From positions 1-64,000 of the forward strand of contig JBLHNB010000003.1 in NCBI GenBank assembly GCA_047621305.1: a DNA stretch of 64,000 nt, read 5' to 3'. The notes under the pieces are model-generated. The model was not told the DNA's origin, did not search any database, and was given only the letters and a program-made list of their open reading frames with translations. Of the stretch, positions 54,179 through 63,056 are shown piece by piece. The stretch comes from Colwellia_A sp047621305. Lineage in GTDB: Bacteria; Pseudomonadota; Gammaproteobacteria; Enterobacterales; Alteromonadaceae. Positions within the stretch are counted from its first letter, which is position 1, and the number at the start of each line of letters is the position of its first letter. The position numbers and the translations under genes were made by a program.

Positions 54179-56920
54179 ATGACCGACCTGGCAAATAATA
54201 TTGTTCCAGTCAATATTGAAGATGAGCTAAAAAGCTCTTATTTAGATTACGCTATGAGTGTAATTGTAGGGCGTGCATTACCTGATGTTCGCGATGGCCT
54301 AAAACCAGTACATCGTCGTGTTTTATTTGCGATGAGCGTATTAGGTAATGATTATAACAAACCATATAAAAAATCAGCCCGTGTTGTCGGCGATGTTATT
54401 GGTAAATATCACCCTCATGGTGATACCGCTGTTTACGATACAATTGTTCGTATGGCACAACCTTTTTCTTTAAGGTACATGTTGGTTGATGGTCAAGGGA
54501 ACTTTGGTTCTGTTGATGGTGACTCTGCAGCTGCGATGCGTTATACCGAAATTCGTATGTCTAAAATTGCGCACTCTATTCTTGCCGATTTAGATAAAGA
54601 AACAGTTGATTTTGTACCTAACTACGATGGTACAGAACATATTCCAGCAGTAATGCCAACTCGTATCCCTACATTATTAGTTAACGGTACATCGGGTATT
54701 GCCGTAGGTATGGCAACTAATATTCCTCCTCATAACTTAACTGAAGTGATCAGCGGTTGTTTAGCGCTAATCGATAACAGTGATATTACGTTTGAAGAAT
54801 TATTAGAACATATCCCAGGGCCTGATTTTCCTACTGCCGGTATTATCAGTGGCCGCGCGGGCATTGAAGAAGCCTATAGAACGGGTCGTGGTAAAATAAA
54901 AATCCGGGCTCTTGCTGAAATCGAAGTAACCGAAGGCACAGGTAAAGAAACGATTATTGTTCATGAGTTACCTTATCAAGTAAACAAAGCCCGTTTAATT
55001 GAAAAAATGGCTGAACTTGTAAAAGAGAAACGTCTTGAAGGTATATCTGCTTTACGTGATGAGTCTGATAAAGACGGCATGCGTATGGTCATTGAAATTA
55101 AGCGTGGTGAAGTAGGCGAAGTTGTATTAAACAATTTATATAAACTCACCCAAATGCAAGTATCATTTGGTTTCAATATGGTAGCGCTAACCAATGGCCG
55201 ACCTAAAACATTTAATTTAAAAGAAATGTTAGAAGCCTTTGTTCTGCATCGTCGTGAAGTGGTTACACGTAGAACCATTTTCGAATTACGTAAAGCGCGT
55301 GAACGTGCCCATTTACTTGAAGGCCTATCAATCGCTTTAGCCAATATCGATCCAATTATTGAGCTGATCAAAAATTCACCTACACCAAGCGAAGCGAAAG
55401 ACAAACTTCTTGCCCGCGGTTGGGATTTAGGTAATGTTGCTGAGATGCTTAGCGCTGCTGGCGATGATGCTGCACGACCTGAGTGGGTTGAAGAAGAGTT
55501 TGGTATTCGTGATGGACTATATTTCTTAACGACTCAACAAGCACAAGCCATATTAGATTTACGTTTACATAAATTAACCGGCTTAGAACACGAAAAAATA
55601 TTGGCTGAATATAAAGCCTTACTTGATATAATTGCTGAGTTATTACATATATTAGGTTCTCCAGAGCGTTTAATGGAAGTTATTCGTGAAGAGCTAGAAG
55701 CAATTAGAGATGAGTTTGGTGATGCACGTCGCACTGAAATTAGTGATGCTTCACATGATCTTAATTTAGAAGATCTGATTAATGAAGAAGATGTGGTTGT
55801 TACTTTATCTCGTGAAGGTTATGTCAAATATCAAATTTTAAGTGATTATCAAGCTCAGCGTCGAGGTGGTAAAGGTAAAGCTGCTACTAAGATGAAAGAA
55901 GAAGATTATGTTGAACGCTTATTAGTAGCTAATACGCATGATACTATTTTATGTTTCTCTAATCGCGGTAAACTCTATTGGTTAAAAGTTTATCAATTAC
56001 CTCTTGCTAGTAGAACGGCACGTGGTCGACCGATTATTAATATTTTACCTTTAGATAAAGGTGAACGTATTACGGCAATTTTACCGGTACGTGAATACGA
56101 AGAAGATAAGTACATTATTATGGCTACCGCTTCAGGTACCGTGAAGAAAACAGCATTAACGGCGTATAAAAATCAACGTGCTAATGGCATCATTGCTCTT
56201 AATTTACGTGACGATGATACTTTAATTGGTGTTGATATTACCGATGGTACTAACGATATCATGTTGTTCTCTGATGCCGGTAAAGTTGTTCGTTTTAACG
56301 AAAAAAGACGTGACAGTGAAACAGGCGAAATAAAGATTGATCCTGAAACGGGTCTAGAGCAATGGGCATTAAAACCTATTGGTCGCACGGGTACAGGTGT
56401 TCGTGGTATTAAGCTAGAAGGTACACAAAAAGTGGTATCACTTATTGTACCTAAAAATAATGGTCCAATAATGACTATTACAGAAAATGGCTTTGGTAAA
56501 CGTACCGCGCTTGATGAATACCCTGCGAAGAGTCGTGCCACTAAAGGTGTCGTTTCAATTAAAGTGAGTGACCGTAATGGTCCTGTTGTTGGAGCGGTTC
56601 AAGTTGAGGATCTTGATGAGATCATGCTGATCACTGATAATGGCACGTTAGTTAGAACGCGTGTTAATGAAGTGAGTGTTATTGGTCGTAATACGCAAGG
56701 TGTACGCATCATTCGTACAAGCGAAGATGAACATGTTGTTGCACTTCAACGTATTGATGAAGTTGAAGAAGATGAATCTATTTCTTCAGACGATGCTGAC
56801 GATATTTCAAGTGATACAAGTGTTGAATCATCGGCTTCAGTTTCTGAGGACTCCTCTAGTGAAGGGTCACCGGAAGCTGAAAATAGTGATGAACAACTCA
56901 GTGATGGTGATAACGAATAA
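54179..56920 (+). CDS. gyrA: DNA gyrase subunit A
   Basis: GyrA breaks and rejoins DNA in the A2B2 gyrase that adds negative supercoils. The 913-residue protein has the catalytic Tyr in AAAMRYTEIRMS, the quinolone region GKYHPHGDTAVYDTIVRMAQ and the GyrA box QRRGGKG in the C-terminal beta-pinwheel. The length of the N-terminus matches E. coli, which puts Thr at position 83 and Asp at 87. A long acidic Ser/Asp/Glu tail follows the pinwheel. A strong terminator lies 20 bp after the stop. Confidence 0.98.
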   Translation: MTDLANNIVPVNIEDELKSSYLDYAMSVIVGRALPDVRDGLKPVHRRVLFAMSVLGNDYNKPYKKSARVVGDVIGKYHPHGDTAVYDTIVRMAQPFSLRYMLVDGQGNFGSVDGDSAAAMRYTEIRMSKIAHSILADLDKETVDFVPNYDGTEHIPAVMPTRIPTLLVNGTSGIAVGMATNIPPHNLTEVISGCLALIDNSDITFEELLEHIPGPDFPTAGIISGRAGIEEAYRTGRGKIKIRALAEIEVTEGTGKETIIVHELPYQVNKARLIEKMAELVKEKRLEGISALRDESDKDGMRMVIEIKRGEVGEVVLNNLYKLTQMQVSFGFNMVALTNGRPKTFNLKEMLEAFVLHRREVVTRRTIFELRKARERAHLLEGLSIALANIDPIIELIKNSPTPSEAKDKLLARGWDLGNVAEMLSAAGDDAARPEWVEEEFGIRDGLYFLTTQQAQAILDLRLHKLTGLEHEKILAEYKALLDIIAELLHILGSPERLMEVIREELEAIRDEFGDARRTEISDASHDLNLEDLINEEDVVVTLSREGYVKYQILSDYQAQRRGGKGKAATKMKEEDYVERLLVANTHDTILCFSNRGKLYWLKVYQLPLASRTARGRPIINILPLDKGERITAILPVREYEEDKYIIMATASGTVKKTALTAYKNQRANGIIALNLRDDDTLIGVDITDGTNDIMLFSDAGKVVRFNEKRRDSETGEIKIDPETGLEQWALKPIGRTGTGVRGIKLEGTQKVVSLIVPKNNGPIMTITENGFGKRTALDEYPAKSRATKGVVSIKVSDRNGPVVGAVQVEDLDEIMLITDNGTLVRTRVNEVSVIGRNTQGVRIIRTSEDEHVVALQRIDEVEEDESISSDDADDISSDTSVESSASVSEDSSSEGSPEAENSDEQLSDGDNE

Positions 56921-56938
56921 TTATCGCTAAATAATAAT

Positions 56939-56967
56939 AAAAAGGGCGGTTAATTACCGCCCTTTTT
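56939..56967 (+). terminator. Rho-independent terminator of gyrA
   Basis: AAAAAGGGCGGT pairs with ACCGCCCTTTTT around TAATT. The A/T flanks give a U-tract in both directions. Confidence 0.9.
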
Positions 56968-57232
56968 ATGTTCAGGATGAACGGTATGTCACGGTCACAT
57001 GGATGTGAAGGAGTGTCGATGTTCAGGGTGAACGGTATGTCACGGTCACATGGATGTGAAAGAGTGTCGATGTTCAGGATGAATGGTATGTCACGGTCAC
57101 ATGGATGTGAAAGAGTGTCGATGTTCAGGATGAATGGTATGTCACGGTCCTGGCAGTTCATATACATCCTTGTCCTAACTGCATTAGTGCTTCCATGCAC
57201 GTCGATGTGAAGGAGTATCGATGTTCAGGATG
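56968..57232 (+). repeat. 51-bp tandem repeat array between gyrA and serC
   Basis: Units begin at 56968, 57019, 57070 and 57121 (ATGTTCAGGATGAACGGTAT and so on). Three are complete; the fourth breaks off after ~29 bp. A further ~29-bp piece of the unit recurs at 57204-57232 after unrelated DNA. Copies differ at only a few bases. Both strands stay open because 51 is divisible by 3, but I see no start signals and do not call a gene. The rest of the gap to serC is AT-rich without features. Confidence 0.9.
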
Positions 57233-57367
57233 ATAGATATTCAGATACATATTTGATTAATTGTTTTATTTAAAACGGTTAACCAAATTGGTATTTAAAA
57301 CCAATAGCTCAAACTAGAAAAATACATCAGCAAGACGTTCTAAATTTTGATTAAAGGTGTGAATTAT

Positions 57368-58453
57368 ATGTCGGAAGTATTTAATTTCTGCGCTGGCCCC
57401 GCCATGCTGCCTAAAGAAGTTATGAAAAAAGCACAAGCTGAATTTATTAATTGGCAAGGTACTGGCTGTTCTATCATGGAACTGAGCCATCGTAGTAAAG
57501 AATTTATGGCAGTGGCTGCTAAAGCTGAAGCTGATTTACGTGATTTAATGTCGATTCCTGATAACTATAGCGTGTTATTTTGCCACGGCGGTGGTCGAGG
57601 TCAGTTTTCTGCTGTACCGCTAAACTTATTACCGGCTGGAAAGTCTGCCGATTATATTATTTCTGGTTCGTGGTCTAAAGCAGCCGCAGAAGAAGCAGGA
57701 AATTATGGTGATGTGAATGTCATTAATGTTGTCAATCAAGTTGAAGGTGAAACTCAAGTCTTACCTTGTGAACAATGGGGTCTAAATCCTGACGCTGCAT
57801 TTGTCCATTACTGCCCAAATGAAACGGTTGATGGTATTGAAATGTTTAACATTCCAGCCACTAATGGCGTACCTTTAGTAGCTGATATGTCATCAACGAT
57901 ATTATCTCATGAAATTGATGTTAAGAAATTTTCCTTGATTTATGCTGGCGCGCAAAAAAATATAGGTCCATCTGGTCTATCTATCGTCATTGTTCGTAAT
58001 GATTTATTAGGTAATGCACAAAAAACTACCCCTTGCATTATGAATTACAAATTGCTCGCTGATAACGACTCTATGTACAACACACCACCAACCTACGCAT
58101 GGTATTTAGCGGGTCTTGTTTTTCAATGGCTAAAAGAGTTAGGTGGTGTTAGCGCAATTGAAAAATTGAACGCTGAAAAAGCAGCGCTGTTATATCACAC
58201 TATTGATAACAGCGACTTCTATAAAAACGACATAGCGAAAGAAAGTCGTAGCCAAATGAATGTGCCTTTTTGGCTCAAAGATGAAAGCTTAAATAAAATA
58301 TTCCTAGAAGAAGCAGAACAAAATGGCTTATTTGCTTTAAAAGGTCATCGACTGGTGGGTGGTATGCGAGCGAGTATATATAACGCTATGCCTATTGAAG
58401 GTGTAAAAAAATTAGTCTCTTTTATGAAAAAATTTGAAGAAGGGATCAAGTAG
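57368..58453 (+). CDS. serC: Phosphoserine aminotransferase
   Basis: SerC is a PLP enzyme of serine synthesis that also serves pyridoxine synthesis. I start at the ATG at 57368 (MSEVFNFCAGPAMLPKEVM), 10 bp after AAAGG; an in-frame TTG at 57347 is less likely. The 361-residue protein has the PLP-lysine motif YAGAQKNIGPSG and FCHGGGRGQFSAVPLNL. aroA follows after a single base, so the two form the familiar serC-aroA operon. Confidence 0.96.
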   Translation: MSEVFNFCAGPAMLPKEVMKKAQAEFINWQGTGCSIMELSHRSKEFMAVAAKAEADLRDLMSIPDNYSVLFCHGGGRGQFSAVPLNLLPAGKSADYIISGSWSKAAAEEAGNYGDVNVINVVNQVEGETQVLPCEQWGLNPDAAFVHYCPNETVDGIEMFNIPATNGVPLVADMSSTILSHEIDVKKFSLIYAGAQKNIGPSGLSIVIVRNDLLGNAQKTTPCIMNYKLLADNDSMYNTPPTYAWYLAGLVFQWLKELGGVSAIEKLNAEKAALLYHTIDNSDFYKNDIAKESRSQMNVPFWLKDESLNKIFLEEAEQNGLFALKGHRLVGGMRASIYNAMPIEGVKKLVSFMKKFEEGIK

Positions 58454-58454
58454 C

Positions 58455-59735
58455 ATGGAACAGTTAACCTTACATCCAATTAATAAAATAAATGGCGAAG
58501 TATTTTTACCCGGTTCAAAAAGTTTATCTAATCGAGCCTTGTTACTAGCGGCACTTGCCGATGGTGAAACTACAATCACTAATTTGTTGGTGAGTGATGA
58601 CATTAACCATATGCTAAATGCATTAAAAACCTTAGGTATTCAATATAGCTTGAGTGATTGCGGTACGGAATGTACCCTTGTAGGTAATAATGGTTTTTTC
58701 AAATCTAATGAATCCTTAGAATTATATTTAGGTAACGCGGGCACTGCGATGCGTCCTTTATGTGCTGTACTTGCTGCGAGTGAAGGTGAATTTGTCCTCA
58801 CTGGTGAACCTAGAATGAAAGAAAGACCTATCGGTCACTTGGTCGATGCGTTGGCGCAACTTAATGCCGATATTGAATACTTGGAGGATAAAAATTATCC
58901 GCCAATAAAAATCAAAGGTAAAGCGTTAACAGGCAGCACGGTAACAATTGATGGCTCAATATCAAGCCAATTTTTAACCGCTATATTGATGGTGGCTCCG
59001 TTGCTAAAAACGGATACAAACATTGAAATTGAAGGTGAATTGGTCTCTAAGCCCTATATCGATATCACGCTTAATATTATGTCTAGATTTGGTGTTAATG
59101 TGCTAAATAATGACTATCAAACATTTACTGTAAAAGGTAATCAATCTTATCAAGCAGTTAAAAGGTATATGGTAGAAGGTGATGCTTCTTCAGCATCATA
59201 TTTCCTCTCTGCCGGTGCTATCAAGGGTGGACAAATTACGGTTCACGGTGTCGGTAAATTAAGTGTTCAGGGGGACAAATATTTCGCGGATGTTCTCGAA
59301 AAAATGGGTGCAGAAATTATTTGGAATGATGAGTCAATAACCGTTGTGGGTAAACCACTTCACGCGGTGGATATGGACATGAACCACATACCTGATGCAG
59401 CGATGACGATAGCGACAACGGCGCTTTTTGCCAAAGGTACTACAACGATTCGAAACATCTATAATTGGCGAGTGAAAGAAACGGATCGCTTAACGGCGAT
59501 GGCAACTGAGCTTAGAAAAGTCGGTGCAGAGGTTGAAGAAGGCGAAGATTATATATCGATAACGCCACCAACATCTTTGCTATATGCAGAAATAGATACT
59601 TATAATGATCACAGGATTGCCATGTGTTTCTCGCTTGTAGCATTGAGTAATACCCCTGTAACAATTAATGATCCTAAATGCACGGCAAAAACCTTTCCAG
59701 ACTATTTTGATAAATTAGCGGAAGTGTCTTGTTAA
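58455..59735 (+). CDS. aroA: 3-phosphoshikimate 1-carboxyvinyltransferase (EPSP synthase)
   Basis: AroA joins shikimate-3-phosphate and phosphoenolpyruvate in the aromatic amino acid pathway. The start at 58455 (MEQLTLHPINKINGEVF) follows AAGAAGGGA. Motifs: LPGSKSLSNRALLLAALA, LGNAGTAMRPLCAVLA, EPRMKERPIGHLVDAL and DHRIAMCFSL. The 426-residue length is normal, and NAGTAMRP is the class I (glyphosate-sensitive) form. Confidence 0.96.
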   Translation: MEQLTLHPINKINGEVFLPGSKSLSNRALLLAALADGETTITNLLVSDDINHMLNALKTLGIQYSLSDCGTECTLVGNNGFFKSNESLELYLGNAGTAMRPLCAVLAASEGEFVLTGEPRMKERPIGHLVDALAQLNADIEYLEDKNYPPIKIKGKALTGSTVTIDGSISSQFLTAILMVAPLLKTDTNIEIEGELVSKPYIDITLNIMSRFGVNVLNNDYQTFTVKGNQSYQAVKRYMVEGDASSASYFLSAGAIKGGQITVHGVGKLSVQGDKYFADVLEKMGAEIIWNDESITVVGKPLHAVDMDMNHIPDAAMTIATTALFAKGTTTIRNIYNWRVKETDRLTAMATELRKVGAEVEEGEDYISITPPTSLLYAEIDTYNDHRIAMCFSLVALSNTPVTINDPKCTAKTFPDYFDKLAEVSC

Positions 59736-59782
59736 AACGATAACAGAATAAATTTTTACGCGATTTTAAAATACAAATCCCG

Positions 59783-59788
59783 TATAAT
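59783..59788 (+). promoter_or_regulatory. Putative -10 of a cmk-rpsA promoter
   Basis: A perfect TATAAT lies 33 bp before the cmk ATG, in the 85-bp gap after aroA. The expected -35 region (GCGATT) is weak. TTAGGAGAAAA at 59806-59816 is the ribosome-binding site of cmk. Confidence 0.45.
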
Positions 59789-59820
59789 ACTGCCGATTTT
59801 CGACATTAGGAGAAAAATAT

Positions 59821-60498
59821 ATGCAGGAAAGCGTACCAGTAATAACAATAGATGGACCAAGTGGTGCAGGTAAAGGCACTGTTGCACGTGTTATTGCTGA
59901 GCAACTCGGTTGGCATTTACTTGATAGTGGCGCTATTTATCGTGTGCTAGCGGTTGCAACTCAACATCACAATTTAGGTATTGATGATGAAGAAGCACTT
60001 ATTCCTATCGCTGCTCATCTTGATGTTCAGTTCGAAATAAATAATGAAGAAAGTAAAGTTATTTTGGAAGGAGAGGACGTTACCAATAGCATTCGTACCG
60101 AAGAAATTGGTGAATTAGCGTCAAAAATAGCCGCATTTCCGCGAGTAAGGGAAGCGTTATTACGTCGACAGCGTGCTTTCAAAGTAACACCTGGCTTAGT
60201 CGCTGATGGACGTGACATGGGAACAGTCGTTTTTACCGATGCGCCAGTAAAGATTTTTTTAACGGCTAGCGCTGAAGAACGTTCGCAAAGACGATTTAAT
60301 CAGTTGAAAGAAAAAGGTTTTGATGTTAAAATCGGGCGCCTTTTGGATGACATACGTCAACGAGATGAGCGAGATGAGAACCGTAAGGTTGCACCGCTTG
60401 TACCCGCCGAAGGGGCGTTAATTGTTGATTCTACTGATATTTCTGTAAAAGAAGTGGTCAGTAAAATCTTATCATTTGCGAATGAAAAATTAACATAA
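59821..60498 (+). CDS. cmk: Cytidylate kinase
   Basis: Cmk phosphorylates CMP and dCMP. Its P-loop is GPSGAGKGTVARV; further motifs are LLDSGAIYRVLA, VADGRDMGTVVF and DIRQRDERDENR. The 225-residue length is typical. It is directly ahead of rpsA, as in most gammaproteobacteria. Confidence 0.96.
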   Translation: MQESVPVITIDGPSGAGKGTVARVIAEQLGWHLLDSGAIYRVLAVATQHHNLGIDDEEALIPIAAHLDVQFEINNEESKVILEGEDVTNSIRTEEIGELASKIAAFPRVREALLRRQRAFKVTPGLVADGRDMGTVVFTDAPVKIFLTASAEERSQRRFNQLKEKGFDVKIGRLLDDIRQRDERDENRKVAPLVPAEGALIVDSTDISVKEVVSKILSFANEKLT

Positions 60499-60620
60499 CT
60501 GCACTTAAGTGTTTTAATTAAGTGTTTATAAAGAGCCTGTGTAAGGATACGTCGGGCATTATTAACTACCCATGAGACATGTAAGTCGATTGGAATTATA
60601 GCTGAGTTCATATAAAAATT

Positions 60621-62282
60621 ATGACTGAAAATTTTGCACAACTTTTTGAAGAAAGTTTAAAAACAATCGAAACACGCCCTGGTTCAATTATCAAAGGAAC
60701 AATTGTTGCTATCAACAAAGATAATGTTCTTGTTGACGCCGGTTTGAAATCTGAAAGTGTTATTGACATCAATCAATTTAGAAATACATCTGGCGAACTA
60801 GAAATTAGCGTTGGTGATGAGATTGATGTTGCTCTTGATGCTACAGATGATGGTTTTGGTGAAACAATTCTTTCTCGTGAAAAAGCAAAACGCCACGAAG
60901 CATGGCAAGTGCTTGAAAAAGCATATGAAGAAAAAGAAACTGTTATCGGTGTTATCAACGGTAAAGTTAAAGGTGGTTTCACGGTTGAAGTTAGCGATAT
61001 TCGTGCTTTCCTACCGGGTTCTCTTGTTGATGTTCGTCCAGTACGTGACACAGCACACCTTGAAGGCAAAGAACTAGAATTTAAAGTTATTAAGCTTGAT
61101 CAAAAGCGTAATAACGTTGTTGTTTCACGTCGCGCCGTTATCGAATCAGAAAGCAGTGTAGAACGTGATGAACTATTAGCATCACTTGCTGAAGGCGTAG
61201 AAGTTAAAGGTATCGTTAAGAACTTAACTGACTACGGCGCATTTGTTGATTTAGGCGGCATTGACGGTTTATTACATATCACTGATATGGCTTGGAAACG
61301 TGTTAAACATCCAAGCGAAATCGTAAATGTTGGCGATGAAATCCAAGTTAAAGTATTGAAATTCGATCGTGAGCGTACTCGTGTATCTTTAGGTATGAAG
61401 CAGTTAGGCGAAGATCCATGGGTAGCAATTGCTAAGCGTTACCCTGAAGGTTCTAAACTTTCTGGTCGCGTAACTAACTTAACTGATTACGGTTGTTTCG
61501 TTGAAATCCAAGAAGGCGTTGAAGGTTTAGTTCACGTTTCTGAAATGGATTGGACTAACAAAAACATCCACCCATCTAAAGTTGTTGATTTAGGTGATAC
61601 TGTTGAAGTTATGGTACTTGAAATTGATGAAGAACGTCGTCGTATCTCACTAGGCCTTAAACAATGTATTCCTAACCCTTGGGAAGAGTTTGCTAAAAAC
61701 TTCAACAAAGGTGACAAAGTGTCAGGTAAGATCAAATCAATCACTGATTTTGGTATCTTCATTGGCCTTGATGGCGGCATAGATGGTTTAGTTCACTTAT
61801 CTGATATTTCTTGGATCGGCGGTGAAGAAGCTGTTCGTGAATATAAGAAAGGCGATGAAATTTCAGCTGTTGTATTACAAGTTGATCCAGAGCGCGAACG
61901 TATTTCATTAGGCGTTAAGCAAACTGAAGATGATCCGTTTAATCAATACCTTGCAGATAACAAAAAAGGTGCTATTGTTAACGGTAAGGTCATTGAAGTT
62001 GACGCTAAAGGCGCTAAGATTGAACTTGCTGAAGGCGTTGAAGGTTACTTACGTGTTTCTGATATTTCACGTGACCGTATCGAAGATGCGACAACTGAAT
62101 TATCTGTAGGTGATAGCGTTGAAACTAAGTTTATGGGCGTAGATCGTAAGAACCGCGCAATAAGCTTATCAATCAAAGCGAAAGATCAAGCAGAAGAGCG
62201 TGACGCTATGGAAAACTTAAACCAAGAAGAAGAAACTGGTTTAAGCGCAATGGCTGCAGCATTCAAAAACGCTAAAAGCTAA
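60621..62282 (+). CDS. rpsA: 30S ribosomal protein S1
   Basis: S1 recruits mRNA to the 30S subunit. The 553-residue protein contains six S1/OB-fold repeats (for example GIVKNLTDYGAFVDLGGIDG, then LLHITDMAWKR, and GRVTNLTDYGCFVEI). No Shine-Dalgarno precedes the ATG, which fits the SD-less, self-repressed rpsA leader known in enterobacteria. The ~120-bp leader is AT-rich. Confidence 0.97.
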   Translation: MTENFAQLFEESLKTIETRPGSIIKGTIVAINKDNVLVDAGLKSESVIDINQFRNTSGELEISVGDEIDVALDATDDGFGETILSREKAKRHEAWQVLEKAYEEKETVIGVINGKVKGGFTVEVSDIRAFLPGSLVDVRPVRDTAHLEGKELEFKVIKLDQKRNNVVVSRRAVIESESSVERDELLASLAEGVEVKGIVKNLTDYGAFVDLGGIDGLLHITDMAWKRVKHPSEIVNVGDEIQVKVLKFDRERTRVSLGMKQLGEDPWVAIAKRYPEGSKLSGRVTNLTDYGCFVEIQEGVEGLVHVSEMDWTNKNIHPSKVVDLGDTVEVMVLEIDEERRRISLGLKQCIPNPWEEFAKNFNKGDKVSGKIKSITDFGIFIGLDGGIDGLVHLSDISWIGGEEAVREYKKGDEISAVVLQVDPERERISLGVKQTEDDPFNQYLADNKKGAIVNGKVIEVDAKGAKIELAEGVEGYLRVSDISRDRIEDATTELSVGDSVETKFMGVDRKNRAISLSIKAKDQAEERDAMENLNQEEETGLSAMAAAFKNAKS

Positions 62283-62312
62283 TTAGTCTTTATATTAGTA
62301 AAGTAAAGGTGA

Positions 62313-62344
62313 GAGGGATTTGAAAAACAATCCTTCTTTTGTTT
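62313..62344 (+). terminator. Terminator after rpsA
   Basis: GAGGGATT (62313-62320) pairs with AATCCTTC (62329-62336; one G-U) and is followed by TTTTGTTT. Confidence 0.7.
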
Positions 62345-62401
62345 AAAATTCATTGGCGCGAAGCAGCTTTTCACTTCAACCAAGTAACACTGGAGGGTCA
62401 A

Positions 62402-62689
62402 ATGACCAAATCAGAACTCATTGAAAGATTAGCAGATAAATTAAGCCATTTATCAGCGAAAGATGTAGAACAAGCAATTAAAGAAATCCTTGAAATGATG
62501 GCGCAAACCCTTTCTAAGGGCGATCGTATAGAAATTAGAGGTTTTGGTAGTTTTTCATTACATTATCGAGCTCCACGCGTAGGACGTAATCCAAAAACTG
62601 GCGAATCTGTTGATTTAGCAGGTAAATACGTTCCGCATTTTAAACCAGGCAAGGAGTTACGTGAAAGAGTCAATCTTTCTATAGCGTAA
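62402..62689 (+). CDS. ihfB: Integration host factor subunit beta
   Basis: IHF is a DNA-bending heterodimer. I start at 62402 (MTKSELIERLADKLSHLSAK) because it follows GGAGG and matches the family; an earlier in-frame ATG at 62339 gives non-homologous residues. The 95-residue protein has RIEIRGFGSFSLHYRAPRVG and RNPKTGESVDL, the beta-arm with its intercalating Pro. Confidence 0.96.
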   Translation: MTKSELIERLADKLSHLSAKDVEQAIKEILEMMAQTLSKGDRIEIRGFGSFSLHYRAPRVGRNPKTGESVDLAGKYVPHFKPGKELRERVNLSIA

Positions 62690-62749
62690 CCCCTGATATT
62701 TTATTAGTTAAAGTAACTAACAGAATTAAATAATATTTTCTGATAATAT

Positions 62750-62779
62750 AACGGTATGCTATGGCATGCCGTTTTTTTT
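62750..62779 (+). terminator. Rho-independent terminator of ihfB
   Basis: AACGGTATGC (62750-62759) pairs with GCATGCCGTT (62764-62773; one U-G) around a TATG loop, in a run of eight T. Confidence 0.88.
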
Positions 62780-62803
62780 GATAACAATTTGGTGGATACT
62801 CTT

Positions 62804-63052
62804 TTGCGTCGTTATATTACCTTTATTTTATTAATTATTTTGTTAACTGTCGCTTTTATTTTTGGCAGTCAAAATGATCAAAGTTTAACGCTTAATTACT
62901 TAATTGCACGTACCGAAATGTCAGTGGCTCAAGCGGTAAGTTTATTTACTGTCATAGGTATTGCTATAGGTTTATTATTAGCTTTATTAGGTAAACTATT
63001 ACGTGCGGTTAAATCAGACCGTACGGGTCTTTCTAAAAAGGTTTCACCGTAA
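62804..63052 (+). CDS. lapA: LapA (YciS) inner-membrane protein of LPS regulation
   Basis: I start at the TTG at 62804, preceded by GGTGGA. The in-frame ATG at 62756 lies inside the ihfB terminator and is unlikely. The 82-residue product has two membrane helices (FILLIILLTVAFIFGS; AVSLFTVIGIAIGLLLALLG) around the family signature QNDQSLTLNYLIA. LapA works with LapB to control LpxC turnover and LPS level. lapB follows after 4 bp. Confidence 0.85.
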   Translation: MRRYITFILLIILLTVAFIFGSQNDQSLTLNYLIARTEMSVAQAVSLFTVIGIAIGLLLALLGKLLRAVKSDRTGLSKKVSP

Positions 63053-63056
63053 CATT

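Noticed and set aside
56898..57210. Open frames of 80 and 100 residues on both strands through the 51-bp repeats, with repeated peptides
   Set aside because: They exist because the unit length is divisible by 3. They have no ribosome-binding sites, overlap the gyrA terminator, and the peptides look like translated repeat rather than protein.
62756..62803. ATG start for lapA at 62756
   Set aside because: That ATG is part of the ihfB terminator stem-loop. The TTG at 62804 has a ribosome-binding site and matches LapA homologues.
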